From the NCBI GenBank assembly GCA_905373785.1, contig CAJPUK010000057.1, forward strand, positions 1 through 12,550: 12,550 nucleotides of DNA, given 5' to 3'. Below the pieces are notes generated by a model. The model was given only the letters and a program-made list of their open reading frames with translations. It was not told the origin of the DNA and made no database searches. How positions within the stretch are numbered: the first letter of the stretch is position 1; every line of letters begins with the position of its first letter. This DNA is from an uncultured Johnsonella sp. Its GTDB lineage: Bacteria > Bacillota > Clostridia > Lachnospirales > Lachnospiraceae. Of this stretch, positions 1 to 7,907 are shown piece by piece. The position numbers and the translations under genes are program-made.

Positions 1-1335
1 TTTTAATTCTTTTTCTGTAGCAAACTCTCTTCCGAACAATATATTCTCTTTAATACTTCCCGAAAATAAAATGTTATCTTGAGATACATAGGCTATTTTT
101 TTCATAAACTCGGGTTTTAAAAGGCTTTCTATATTAACTTGGTTTACTGAAAGCTCTCCGCTTCCTATCGGATACTCCTGCAAAAGTTGTCTTATAAGCG
201 TTGTCTTTCCCGAACCGGTTCTTCCTGCAATCCCTAAAGTCTTGCCCCTGTTTATCTGCAAATTGATATTTTTTAAGTTCACTTCCTTAGACTGAGGATA
301 CTTAAAGCTGTAGTCTGCAAATTTTACAGTGTCTAATTCATCTTTTATAATTCTTCCTTTATGGATTTTTTCATCTTCTTCTTCCTCAAGAACTTCATAA
401 ATTCTTTCAGTAGAAGCCGCTCCTCTATGTGCTACATTTATAAACTCTCCTATAGCATACATAGGCCAGATAAGGTAGGATAAGTAAATATTAAATGTTA
501 CCATATCTCCAAGTGTTATGGCTTTTGAACTTATCAGACCTGCGCCGCAGATCAAAGATATGGCATAGCTGATTGCTATAAATACATTGGATACGGGCCA
601 AAAAGAAGCCGTAACCATCTCGGCTTTTAGGGTCTTTTCATATACATCCTTTGTACTTTCTTCAAAATCTTTAAGGCTGCTTTCTTCAAGTACATAAGCC
701 CTTACCAGCCTCACTCCGTTAATATACTCAAGTACCTTGGCACTCATGTTGCTTCCGGCTTCCTGCTGCCTTACAAAAAATGCATAGATATATTTCCCGG
801 CATAGTTAGTCATAAAAGCAACTATTGTAAGCGGTATGGTACAGTAAAGTGTCAAGATCCAAGACACTCTTATACCCATTACTATCAGTATAAGCGGCAA
901 ATAAAACAGTGCGTCAAAAAGTGCCAAAAGACCGAAACCGCTAAAAGTACCGACTGCCTCTATATCGCTGCTTGCTCGGTTCATCAAGTCTCCGGAGCCG
1001 AACTTTTCAAAAAATGTCCTCGGCATCTTAAGTATCTTATTCATTAAATAAGTTGACAGTCTGTATTCAAGTATTCTTGCATTCTTAAATAATATATATG
1101 ACCATATACAGGAAAGTATGTATTCACTCACTGCCAACGCACTAAGCTTAAGCACATAGCTCATAAGCAGTTTTGTTGTGATCTCTCCTGTGGATATGCT
1201 GTCAACCGCCGCTCCAAGTACTAAAGGTCCTGCTATGGTTATGAAATTAACTATAAGCAATATTATAAGGGCAATAATATTTATTACTGCCCTTTCTTTA
1301 AAGTACCAATATAGTTTTGATAATTTTTTAAGCAT
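1..1335 (-). CDS. ABC transporter half-unit, permease fused to ATPase, YheI-like (3' end outside window)
   Basis: This is a multidrug-exporter-type ABC half-transporter: an N-terminal six-helix membrane domain (about residues 15-300) followed by a nucleotide-binding domain. The visible 445 residues include Walker A GRTGSGKT at 371-378 and the Q-loop in YVSQDN (Q419). The signature motif, Walker B and H-loop lie beyond the window edge. The membrane-domain phrases FEKFGSGDLMNRASSDIEAV and GDMVTFNIYLSYLIWPMYAI closely match my memory of Bacillus subtilis YheI, which pairs with YheH as a heterodimeric exporter. A partner gene is therefore expected just downstream, outside the window. The start is ATG at 1335, 12 bases after the HAD gene's stop, with only a weak AGG-type site overlapping that stop. 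This suggests translational coupling in one operon. The substrate cannot be told from sequence. Confidence 0.93.
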   Translation of the reverse strand, partial: MLKKLSKLYWYFKERAVINIIALIILLIVNFITIAGPLVLGAAVDSISTGEITTKLLMSYVLKLSALAVSEYILSCIWSYILFKNARILEYRLSTYLMNKILKMPRTFFEKFGSGDLMNRASSDIEAVGTFSGFGLLALFDALFYLPLILIVMGIRVSWILTLYCTIPLTIVAFMTNYAGKYIYAFFVRQQEAGSNMSAKVLEYINGVRLVRAYVLEESSLKDFEESTKDVYEKTLKAEMVTASFWPVSNVFIAISYAISLICGAGLISSKAITLGDMVTFNIYLSYLIWPMYAIGEFINVAHRGAASTERIYEVLEEEEDEKIHKGRIIKDELDTVKFADYSFKYPQSKEVNLKNINLQINRGKTLGIAGRTGSGKTTLIRQLLQEYPIGSGELSVNQVNIESLLKPEFMKKIAYVSQDNILFSGSIKENILFGREFATEKELK

Positions 1336-1347
1336 ACTTTTTACAAC

Positions 1348-2130
1348 CTATATAAGACCGAGCTTAACGCAGGCGTTGTACACTCCGTCTTTGTCTATAT
1401 CATCAGTTACCATATCCGCCACTTCTTTAAGCTTATCATGTGCATTACCCATAGCAACTCCTACACCGGCTCTTTTAAGTATCTCCATGTCATTCATGGC
1501 ATCTCCGAAAGATATCGTATCTTTAACATCTATATTATAATGCTTACTAAGTCTTAACAGTCCCGACTCCTTGCTTACATCTCCCTCTATAACGTCCGCG
1601 CCGAGTCCTCCTGCAAAAAGCGGACAGCGTATACTTTCAAAATTCGACTCTATATCACTTGCTCCCACTTGAGTGCCTATGTAAGCCAGAGTACCTACTT
1701 CCATTTCAAAAATCCTATTGGGGTCTCCGAATTTTCTTTGAGACATGCCCCACTGTTTTTTATCCCACTCTACAAGCTTTTCCTGATTAAAATAATAATC
1801 CATATCATTTTCTGCAAGTCCTATAGTATATCCCTTATCCAAGCAAAATTTTATCAAATCACATAAAACTTTCTCATTAAATAAATGCCTGTATACGGTT
1901 TCTTTGTCTATCGTAACCTTAGTTCCGTTAAGCTCTATGGTTGCGTGCGGATTGATTTTATCTATAAAGCTCGGTCCGTCATGGTTTTCAAGGTTTCTTC
2001 CGGTTGCTATTGCAACTATATGTCCGTTTTCTCTAAGTTTTTTCACTGCCTCAAGTGCAGACTCCGGTATGGTATAGTCCGCATGGTTTAACAGTGTCAT
2101 ATCCAAATCAAAGGTTATTAACTTCTTCAA
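1348..2130 (-). CDS. Cof-type HAD-superfamily (IIB) phosphatase
   Basis: This 260-residue protein is a cytoplasmic haloacid-dehalogenase-fold hydrolase of the Cof/YidA group, which dephosphorylate sugar phosphates, nucleotides or cofactor phosphates using Mg2+. Motif I is FDLDMT, with nucleophile D8 and general acid D10. Motif II is the threonine in AIATGRN. Motif IV is SFGDAMNDMEIL, which supplies the Mg2+-binding aspartates, followed by the family phrase GVGVAMGNA. The middle third is the C2-type cap typical of subclass IIB. The start is TTG at 2130, fixed by an AGGAG box at 2138-2142 with 7-base spacing. The first in-frame ATG (2100) would cut through motif I and is excluded. The exact substrate is unknown. 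The gene sits just upstream of the ABC transporter and probably shares its transcript. Confidence 0.93.
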   Translation of the reverse strand: MKKLITFDLDMTLLNHADYTIPESALEAVKKLRENGHIVAIATGRNLENHDGPSFIDKINPHATIELNGTKVTIDKETVYRHLFNEKVLCDLIKFCLDKGYTIGLAENDMDYYFNQEKLVEWDKKQWGMSQRKFGDPNRIFEMEVGTLAYIGTQVGASDIESNFESIRCPLFAGGLGADVIEGDVSKESGLLRLSKHYNIDVKDTISFGDAMNDMEILKRAGVGVAMGNAHDKLKEVADMVTDDIDKDGVYNACVKLGLI

Positions 2131-2422
2131 ATCTTTTCTCCTATTTTTTCTATCATCTAAACTTCTATAACAACTAATATCTGCAATTTATAACTCATTA
2201 AAACACTGTATTTTTTTCATTTTATTGCCGCTTTTAATTAGTGATGAATTGTATTGTTAATCTATTACACTTTACTTATCTGTAAACTGCCGATTATGTA
2301 CCAAGCGAAGTCTTATTTTCACAGACCTGCTGAACAGATGTCTTTACAGGTATTTACTTTTAAAGTCTATGCAGTAAGTGACTTAAAGCAAAGTATTATT
2401 TTTAATACATTTACGGCGATTT
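2131..2422. other. Intergenic region between dtd and the HAD gene
   Basis: This 292-base AT-rich gap contains no reading frame I can support. It holds the HAD ribosome binding site (2138-2142), a short AT-only hairpin at 2393-2408 just after dtd, and several short complementary segments around 2310-2350 that could fold but do not match an RNA family I recognise. A promoter for the HAD-ABC pair probably lies here, since the gap is larger than an operon spacer, but I find no convincing -35/-10 pair. Confidence 0.5.
2393..2408 (-). terminator. Weak candidate terminator after dtd
   Basis: A 6-bp perfect stem (GTATTA/TAATAC) with a four-base loop begins 15 bases past the dtd stop. On the minus strand it is followed by TTTGCTTT. 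The stem has little GC and the T-tract is interrupted, so termination would be inefficient at best and readthrough into the HAD gene is plausible. Confidence 0.3.
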
Positions 2423-2869
2423 TTATATATTGTTCTCATCAAGTACTATTGTAAAAGGTCCGTCATTGATAAGCTCTACCTGCATATCGGCTCCGAACTC
2501 TCCCTGTGCCGTCTCTATGCCCTGCTCTTTGGCACGACTTACCATGTATTCATAAAGCCTTTTTGCTTCTTTAGGGTCTCCTGCCCCTATAAAGCTCGGT
2601 CTGTTGCCGTCTTTACAGCTTGCAAGCAGGGTGAACTGTGATACCAGTAAAAGACTTCCACCCACATCCCTTATGGATTTATTGGTTTTACCGGCTTCAT
2701 CCTCAAAAATTCTAAGTTTTATAAGTTTATTAAGATACTTATCGACTATAGTCTCATCATCACTGCCTGCCACTCCGACTAAAACCATAAGCCCTTTCTC
2801 TATGCTGCCTACTACCTTGTTCTCTATACTTACACTTGCCTTACTTACTCTTTGTATAACCAACCTCAT
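2423..2869 (-). CDS. dtd: D-aminoacyl-tRNA deacylase (DTD)
   Basis: This cytoplasmic proofreading enzyme hydrolyses D-amino acids (and glycine on tRNA-Ala) from mischarged tRNA. Its 148 residues match the usual size of about 145-150. The N-terminus MRLVIQRVSKASV is the classic DTD opening. The active-site motif SQFTL lies near residues 77-81, and the C-terminal NDGPFT is the second signature, contributing the cross-subunit Gly-cisPro element of the homodimer. The start is ATG at 2869 with AGGAG 7 bases upstream. The greA stop codon TAG overlaps this ribosome binding site, leaving only 10 bases between the genes, so greA and dtd are very likely co-transcribed and translationally coupled. Confidence 0.96.
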   Translation of the reverse strand: MRLVIQRVSKASVSIENKVVGSIEKGLMVLVGVAGSDDETIVDKYLNKLIKLRIFEDEAGKTNKSIRDVGGSLLLVSQFTLLASCKDGNRPSFIGAGDPKEAKRLYEYMVSRAKEQGIETAQGEFGADMQVELINDGPFTIVLDENNI

Positions 2870-2879
2870 ATCTTTTCTC

Positions 2880-3383
2880 CTAAAATTTTCTTATTTCATC
2901 ATCTTCATCATCCAAGACAACTGATTTTATCTGCACATAGTATAAAACCTTGTCCGATATAACGACCTTTACTCTATCTCCAGCTTTTTTACCTATCAAT
3001 GCTTTTCCCAGAGGAGATTCTATACTTATACGACCGTCAAGCGAAGCCCCTCTTATCGGAGTTACAAGCTTTACAGTCATCTCTTCCTCATCATTTTCAA
3101 AATATAATTCCACAAGCTTGTTAAGACCTGCCTCGTCCATACCGCTCTCATCTTCCACAACTTCGGAAAATCTGAGCATTTTATCCAAATACCTGATACG
3201 GCTTTCATTGATATTCTTCTCTCTTTTTGCCGCATAGTATTCAAAGTTTTCGGATAAGTCTCCGTGGGATCTTGCCTCCTTGACCGCCGCTATCAAATCT
3301 TTTCTAAGCACAAGCTTTCTGTGCCTTATCTCTTCTTCTATCTTTTCTATATCTTTTTTAGTTAATTTTTCTCCCAAATCCAA
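2880..3383 (-). CDS. greA: Transcription elongation factor GreA-type
   Basis: Gre factors enter the secondary channel of RNA polymerase and stimulate cleavage of backtracked RNA. The N-terminal coiled coil (about residues 8-75) carries the family motif EARSHGDLSENFEYYAAK. Its tip acids D42 and E45 are those that position Mg2+ in GreA. The C-terminal FKBP-like domain carries the phrase SPLGKALIGKKAGD. At 167 residues it is slightly longer than the usual 158 or so, mainly through an acidic tail after residue 155 (LDDEDDEIRKF). There is no ATG before residue 69, and an in-frame TAG lies four codons upstream, so the start must be non-AUG. The coordinate given uses TTG at 3383. A second in-frame TTG at 3377 lies 9 bases from the GAGG at 3387-3390 and is the better-spaced start, because 3383 leaves only 3 bases. 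Paralogues are common in Clostridia, so this may not be the only gre gene. Confidence 0.93.
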   Translation of the reverse strand: MDLGEKLTKKDIEKIEEEIRHRKLVLRKDLIAAVKEARSHGDLSENFEYYAAKREKNINESRIRYLDKMLRFSEVVEDESGMDEAGLNKLVELYFENDEEEMTVKLVTPIRGASLDGRISIESPLGKALIGKKAGDRVKVVISDKVLYYVQIKSVVLDDEDDEIRKF

Positions 3384-3418
3384 TGTCCTCTTCTATGCAC
3401 CTATGCTTAATCTAAATA

Positions 3419-3447
3419 AGTATATCTTATAAAACAACTTACTACAA
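3419..3447 (-). promoter_or_regulatory. Candidate sigma-A promoter for greA-dtd
   Basis: On the minus strand, TTGTAG (3447-3442) is followed after exactly 17 bases by TATACT (3424-3419), matching the consensus -10 at 5 of 6 positions and the -35 at 3 of 6. The predicted start near 3411 gives a leader of about 30 bases to greA. It lies immediately downstream of the atp terminator hairpin, as expected for a new transcription unit. Confidence 0.45.
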
Positions 3448-3463
3448 TACAATAAGTATCACA

Positions 3464-3557
3464 AAAAAGCTGTAGTAAAATATTGATTTTTATAGAATAT
3501 TGTCCACTTAATATCAAATAAGAAACAACTATAAAATCTATTTTACTACAGCTTTTT
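3464..3557 (-). terminator. Long hairpin terminator of the atp operon
   Basis: A 19-bp perfect inverted repeat (arms 3464-3482 and 3539-3557, core AGCTGTAGTAAAATA) extends inward through a 2-base bulge and a 1-base bulge to arms ending at 3495 and 3529, around a 33-base loop. Read on the minus strand it begins 19 bases after the atpC stop and ends in CTTTTTTG, a terminator-like T-tract. On the plus strand the other arm also ends in TTTTT, so it could stop transcription both ways. About 94 bases is much longer than a typical intrinsic terminator. Confidence 0.75.
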
Positions 3558-3572
3558 AAGATAGCCTATCTT
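3558..3572 (-). repeat. Short palindrome next to the atp terminator
   Basis: AAGATAG and CTATCTT form 7-base arms around a single central base. In RNA this gives about a 6-bp stem with a 3-base loop. It sits between the atpC stop and the long hairpin, directly abutting the latter, and may act as part of a tandem termination or 3'-end stabilising structure. Confidence 0.45.
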
Positions 3573-3576
3573 TATT

Positions 3577-3981
3577 TTAATATGTTCCGTCCTTAACTCC
3601 CAGTCTTACAAGCGCCTTCTTTAATGCAAGTTCAGCTCTTACCAAATCTATATCCTCATCCTTGGACTCAAGCCTTCTTTTTGCTCTCTCCACCGCTTCT
3701 TTGGCACGATTTTCATCTATGTCCTCTGGCCATTCGCAGGCTTCAGCCAATATGGTTATTTGATCTCCCAGTACTTCTGCAAATCCCGATAAAAGTGCAG
3801 CTTTTTTCACTTCACTTTCTTTATGTATATTCAGAACTCCCGGAGCTATAACAAAGGTCATAGGAATATGCCCTTTGTAGATACCTACATTTCCTGAAGT
3901 TGTTGTAAACTCCGCCATGGTAACCATATCTTCATAAAAGCAGCAGACCGGAGTAAGAACCTTAAGCTTAAAACTTTCCAT
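3577..3981 (-). CDS. atpC: F-type ATP synthase epsilon subunit
   Basis: Epsilon is the central-stalk subunit that couples gamma to the c-ring and can inhibit ATP hydrolysis through its C-terminal helices. Its 134 residues are a normal length. The N-terminal beta-sandwich includes EFTTTSGNVGIYKGHIP and the phrase ALLSGFAEVLGDQITILAEA, both characteristic. The C-terminal helical hairpin starts near ENRAKEAVERAKRRLE and continues through AELALKKALVRLGV. The start is ATG at 3981, with AAGGAG about 9 bases upstream. It is the last gene of the operon, 52 bases after atpD, with a small hairpin in between, and is followed by the terminator structures. Confidence 0.96.
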   Translation of the reverse strand: MESFKLKVLTPVCCFYEDMVTMAEFTTTSGNVGIYKGHIPMTFVIAPGVLNIHKESEVKKAALLSGFAEVLGDQITILAEACEWPEDIDENRAKEAVERAKRRLESKDEDIDLVRAELALKKALVRLGVKDGTY

Positions 3982-3999
3982 TTATTAAGTCTCCTTACT

Positions 4000-4025
4000 G
4001 TTTGACAGATACTCTCACATCAAAC
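4000..4025 (-). repeat. Intercistronic hairpin between atpD and atpC
   Basis: GTTTGA (4000-4005) and TCAAAC (4020-4025) can pair around a 14-base loop, occupying most of the 52-base atpD-atpC spacer upstream of the atpC ribosome binding site. There is no T-tract, so it is not a terminator. It could influence processing or translation of epsilon relative to beta, which is an inference. Confidence 0.35.
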
Positions 4026-4033
4026 AACTCCTA

Positions 4034-5440
4034 TTAGTTGGCAGCCGCTTTCTGAGCCTTTTCAAGCACCTCTTCAATTCCGCCTACATTAAGGAAGAAC
4101 TGCTCGTGTATGTCATCATACTTGCCTTCCAGTATCTCCTTGAAACCTCTTACAGTCTCGGATACAGGCACATACTTACCTGAAAGACCGGTAAACTGTG
4201 TTGCTACGAAGAAAGGCTGTGATAAAAACCTTTGGATCTTACGTGCCCTTGATACTGTAAGCTTATCATCTTCCGATAACTCATCCATACCGAGCATGGC
4301 TATTATATCCTGCAACTCTTTATACTTTTGTAAAACCCTTTGCACTCCTCTGGCTACCTGATAATGCTCTTCTCCGACTACCAGCGGAGAAAGTATACGA
4401 GAGGTAGATGCCAGGGGGTCAACTGCCGGATATATACCCTGCTCCACTATGGCTCTGTCAAGAACCGTAGTTGCATCAAGGTGGGCGAAAGTATTAGCCG
4501 GTGCAGGGTCTGTAAGGTCGTCTGCCGGAACATATACAGCCTGAACCGAGGTTATGGAGCCTTGCTTGGTTGAAGTTATTCTCTCCTGCAAAGCACCCAT
4601 CTCTGTCTGCAAAGTCGGCTGATAACCTACCGCTGAAGGCATACGCCCCAGTAAAGCGGAAACCTCCGAACCTGCCTGTGTAAACCTGAATATATTATCT
4701 ATAAACAAAAGCACGTCTTTACCTGCTTCATCACGGAAGTACTCCGCCATGGTAAGACCGCTGAGTCCTACTCTCATACGTGCACCCGGCGGCTCATTCA
4801 TCTGACCGAACACCAGTGTGGTTTTATCTATAACTCCTGACTCTATCATCTCATGATAGAGGTCGTTACCCTCTCTGGTACGTTCTCCTACTCCCGTAAA
4901 AACCGAATATCCGCCATGTTCTGTAGCTATATTTCTTATAAGTTCCTGAATAAGTACGGTTTTACCTACTCCGGCACCTCCGAACAGACCTATCTTACCT
5001 CCCTTTTGGTAGGGGCAAAGGAGGTCTACTACCTTAATGCCTGTCTCAAGGATCTCCGTACTTGTTGACTGCTCTTCAAAGCTCGGAGCTTTTCTGTGTA
5101 TAGGAAGCTTCATTTCAACTTTAGGGTTCTCCTTACCGTCTATAGCCTCTCCGAGAACATTGAACATACGACCCAAGGTATGCTCTCCTACCGGAACGGA
5201 TATAGGACTTCCTGTAGCTAAAGCCTCCATTCCTCTCCTAAGTCCGTCTGTAGTATCCATAGCTATACATCTTACCACATCATCTCCAAGATGCTGTGCC
5301 ACTTCTACAGTAAGTGTTTTATTATCCTCTGTCTTTATAAGTATAGCTTCATTTATATGAGGCAGATGGTCTTTTTTGAATTTTATATCGAGAACGGCAC
5401 CTATAACCTGACTTATTCTCCCTACATTTAACTCTGCCAT
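4034..5440 (-). CDS. atpD: F-type ATP synthase beta (catalytic) subunit
   Basis: Beta houses the three catalytic nucleotide sites of F1. The 468-residue length is typical. Walker A GGAGVGKT is at 154-161. GVGERTREGNDLY carries the catalytic glutamate E186. The Walker B aspartate is D248 in VLLFIDNIFRF. The ATP synthase alpha/beta signature PAVDPLASTS is at 338-347, and the conserved DELS loop appears as MDELSEDDKL in the C-terminal helical domain. The start is ATG at 5440 with AAGGAG upstream. The gene lies 27 bases after atpG and 52 before atpC. All catalytic residues appear intact. Confidence 0.99.
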   Translation of the reverse strand: MAELNVGRISQVIGAVLDIKFKKDHLPHINEAILIKTEDNKTLTVEVAQHLGDDVVRCIAMDTTDGLRRGMEALATGSPISVPVGEHTLGRMFNVLGEAIDGKENPKVEMKLPIHRKAPSFEEQSTSTEILETGIKVVDLLCPYQKGGKIGLFGGAGVGKTVLIQELIRNIATEHGGYSVFTGVGERTREGNDLYHEMIESGVIDKTTLVFGQMNEPPGARMRVGLSGLTMAEYFRDEAGKDVLLFIDNIFRFTQAGSEVSALLGRMPSAVGYQPTLQTEMGALQERITSTKQGSITSVQAVYVPADDLTDPAPANTFAHLDATTVLDRAIVEQGIYPAVDPLASTSRILSPLVVGEEHYQVARGVQRVLQKYKELQDIIAMLGMDELSEDDKLTVSRARKIQRFLSQPFFVATQFTGLSGKYVPVSETVRGFKEILEGKYDDIHEQFFLNVGGIEEVLEKAQKAAAN

Positions 5441-5467
5441 AAACTCTCCTTAAACTAATTTTTATTG

Positions 5468-6331
5468 TTATATCGCATTGGCACCTGCCACTATCTCTGT
5501 AAGTTCCTGAGTAATAGCACCCTGTCTTGCACGGTTATACTTAAGAAGTAACTTATCTATAAGCTCATCCGCATTATTGGTAGCATTTTCCATTGCATTC
5601 ATTCTTGCACCGTTTTCCGAAGCTATGGCTTGCTGCAGCGAACCGTAGATAATGGCTGAAATATACTTTGGAACTATTGCTTCCAAGACTTCCTCTTCAT
5701 TAGGAGCATAATTCATCAAAAGTGTGGACTTTTCTTTATCCTCTTCTTTTTCTGCCTCATCAAGGCTTATAGGAAGCAGCTTTTTAAGTGTAGGCACATG
5801 TACCACAGTATTCTTAAAATGTGTATATACCACATATATTTCGGAAATCTTTCCTTCTTCATAGTCCGATAAAAGTTTCTTTGTGATATCTACAGCATCC
5901 TGATACATAGGATCCAATATAACTTCGTTATATTCTCCAAGTATTTCGTAGCCTCTTCTTTCCAAGGTATCCTTTGCCTTTTTGCCTATTGCATAAATCA
6001 AAGCCTCTTCTTTTGAAAAAGAAGTTTCCACAAGCCTTGCGATATTGTTATTATATCCTCCTGCAAGTCCTCTGTTGGAACTTATAACTATAATTGCCTT
6101 CTTTCCTTCTTTCCCGTTGGAAGCCTTTACGAATCTGTGACTCATATTTTTACTTCTTGACAATATAGAAAACATAGTATCATACATAAGGCTAAAGTAA
6201 GGCTTTGCCTCTTCAGCCTTTGTACGGGTTTTTTGCAGCTTGACGGTAGACACCAATTGCATAGCTTTGGTTATCTGCCTTGTACTTTGAATACTGCCAC
6301 GCCTTCTTTTTATTTCCTTCATAGAAGCCAT
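5468..6331 (-). CDS. atpG: F-type ATP synthase gamma subunit
   Basis: Gamma is the rotating central shaft. The 287-residue product has the two long terminal helices that form the coiled-coil axle. The N-terminal one carries the family phrase STRQITKAMQLVSTVKLQK. The C-terminal one includes MENATNNADELIDKL and the gamma signature ITQELTEIVAGANAI at the very end. The central Rossmann-like part includes SSNRGLAGGYNNN. The start is ATG at 6331, with a GGGGG-type site about 8 bases upstream. A second ATG three codons later is less well placed. It follows atpA by 15 bases. Confidence 0.98.
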   Translation of the reverse strand: MASMKEIKRRRGSIQSTRQITKAMQLVSTVKLQKTRTKAEEAKPYFSLMYDTMFSILSRSKNMSHRFVKASNGKEGKKAIIVISSNRGLAGGYNNNIARLVETSFSKEEALIYAIGKKAKDTLERRGYEILGEYNEVILDPMYQDAVDITKKLLSDYEEGKISEIYVVYTHFKNTVVHVPTLKKLLPISLDEAEKEEDKEKSTLLMNYAPNEEEVLEAIVPKYISAIIYGSLQQAIASENGARMNAMENATNNADELIDKLLLKYNRARQGAITQELTEIVAGANAI

Positions 6332-6346
6332 ATTCTATACCCCCTT

Positions 6347-7846
6347 CTATGATTTCTTACATTCTTCTATAACTTGCACAAGTTTTTCTTCCAACTCTTT
6401 ATCTATATCCTTACTTTCTCTTATTTTGTTAATAAGCTCAGGATACTTGGTATCTATATAGTCATATAGTTTTACTTCAAAGTCCGCAATTTCAGCTACA
6501 GGTATGTCAAGAAGCAGTCCCTTGGTCACCGCAAATATGATAACAACCTCATATTCAACCTCTAAAGGTTTGAAATTCGACTGCTTTAATACTTCTCTGA
6601 TTCTTTCACCTTGTGCAAGCTGCTGAGCTGTAAGTTTATCAAGCTCCGATCCGAACTGTGCAAATGAAGCAAGCTCTCTGTACTGTGCCAATGCAACTCT
6701 TATAGGTCCGGCAATCTTTTTCATAGCCTTGATCTGAGCCGAACCGCCTACTCTTGATACGGAAAGTCCCGCATTTATAGCAGGTCTGAAACCGGAGTTG
6801 AACATTTCGGTTTCAAGATATATCTGACCGTCTGTTATGGATATAACATTGGTAGGTATATATGCCGATACGTCTCCTGCCTGTGTCTCTATAATCGGAA
6901 GTGCGGTAAGTGAACCTCCTCCCAGTTCATCTGAAAGCTTTGAAGCCCTCTCAAGCAGCCTTGAATGTAAATAGAATACATCTCCGGGATACGCCTCTCT
7001 ACCCGGTGCTCTTTTAAGAAGCAATGACAGTGTACGATAAGCAGCCGCATGTTTTGTAAGGTCATCATATACCACCAAAACATCCTCACCCTTTTCCATC
7101 CACTCCTCTCCCATGGCACAGCCTGAATAAGGTGCCAAATATTGGAGCGGTGCGAGGTCTGAGGCAGTTGACACTACTACGGTAGTGTAATCCATAGCCG
7201 AATAGTCGTTAAGTGTTTTTACTATGGATGCAACTGTAGAAGCTTTCTGACCTATTGCCACATATATACACTTTACACCCTTGCCTTTTTGATTAATTAT
7301 TGTATCTATAGCTATAGAGGTCTTACCTGTCTGTCTGTCTCCTATTATAAGCTCTCTTTGTCCTCTTCCTATAGGAATCATGGAGTCTATAGCCTTAATT
7401 CCTGTCTGCAACGGAGTATTAACCGACTTTCTGTCTATAACTCCGTGTGCAACTCTTTCAACTCTTCTATAAGTACTTGTTTCTATCGGACCTTTTCCGT
7501 CCAAAGGCTCTCCAAGTGCACTTACTACTCTTCCCATTAAAGCGTCGCCTACCGGCACCTCAACAACTCTTCCGGTAGTCTTTACACTGTCTCCCTCACT
7601 GATAGCCTTTTTATCGGATAATATAACCGCACCTACATTGTCCTCTTCCAGATTCAGTACCATTCCATATACATCATTACCAAAATCTAAAAGCTCACCC
7701 TGCATTGCGTTTTCCAAGCCGTGTATTCTGGCTATACCGTCCGCAACCTGTATTACAGTACCTATATCTGATACTTCCAATATTTTTGAATATTTCTCTA
7801 TTTGTTCCTTTATAACGGAACTTATTTCTTCGGGTCTTAAATTCAT
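6347..7846 (-). CDS. atpA: F-type ATP synthase alpha subunit
   Basis: Alpha provides the non-catalytic nucleotide sites of the F1 hexamer and interface residues for catalysis. Its 499 residues are close to the family's usual 500-505. Walker A GDRQTGKT is at 169-176. The segment RPAINAGLSVSRVGGSAQ holds the alpha/beta signature and the arginine finger used by the neighbouring beta site. VISITDGQIYLE is also typical. The start is ATG at 7846, with AGGAC 5 bases upstream. The gap to atpH is 61 bases and contains a small hairpin. Confidence 0.99.
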   Translation of the reverse strand: MNLRPEEISSVIKEQIEKYSKILEVSDIGTVIQVADGIARIHGLENAMQGELLDFGNDVYGMVLNLEEDNVGAVILSDKKAISEGDSVKTTGRVVEVPVGDALMGRVVSALGEPLDGKGPIETSTYRRVERVAHGVIDRKSVNTPLQTGIKAIDSMIPIGRGQRELIIGDRQTGKTSIAIDTIINQKGKGVKCIYVAIGQKASTVASIVKTLNDYSAMDYTTVVVSTASDLAPLQYLAPYSGCAMGEEWMEKGEDVLVVYDDLTKHAAAYRTLSLLLKRAPGREAYPGDVFYLHSRLLERASKLSDELGGGSLTALPIIETQAGDVSAYIPTNVISITDGQIYLETEMFNSGFRPAINAGLSVSRVGGSAQIKAMKKIAGPIRVALAQYRELASFAQFGSELDKLTAQQLAQGERIREVLKQSNFKPLEVEYEVVIIFAVTKGLLLDIPVAEIADFEVKLYDYIDTKYPELINKIRESKDIDKELEEKLVQVIEECKKS

Positions 7847-7879
7847 TTAAGTCCTACCTACCTTTACCTTTACTAAACA

Positions 7880-7894
7880 ATGCTTTATAAGCAT
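7880..7894 (-). repeat. Intercistronic hairpin between atpH and atpA
   Basis: ATGCTT and AAGCAT form a 6-bp stem around a 3-base loop in the 61-base spacer between the atpH stop and the atpA start. There is no T-tract, so it is not a terminator. Many atp operons show structured spacers that tune subunit stoichiometry, but that role here is only inferred. Confidence 0.35.
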
Positions 7895-7907
7895 ATGTAG
7901 ATACTCT

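Noticed and set aside
1178..1540. 120-residue plus-strand open frame
   Set aside because: It straddles the ABC transporter and HAD genes in antisense and shows no domain; both overlapped genes are secure.
2254..2454. 66-residue plus-strand frame in the dtd-HAD gap
   Set aside because: No ribosome binding site, no family resemblance, runs into the end of dtd on the opposite strand.
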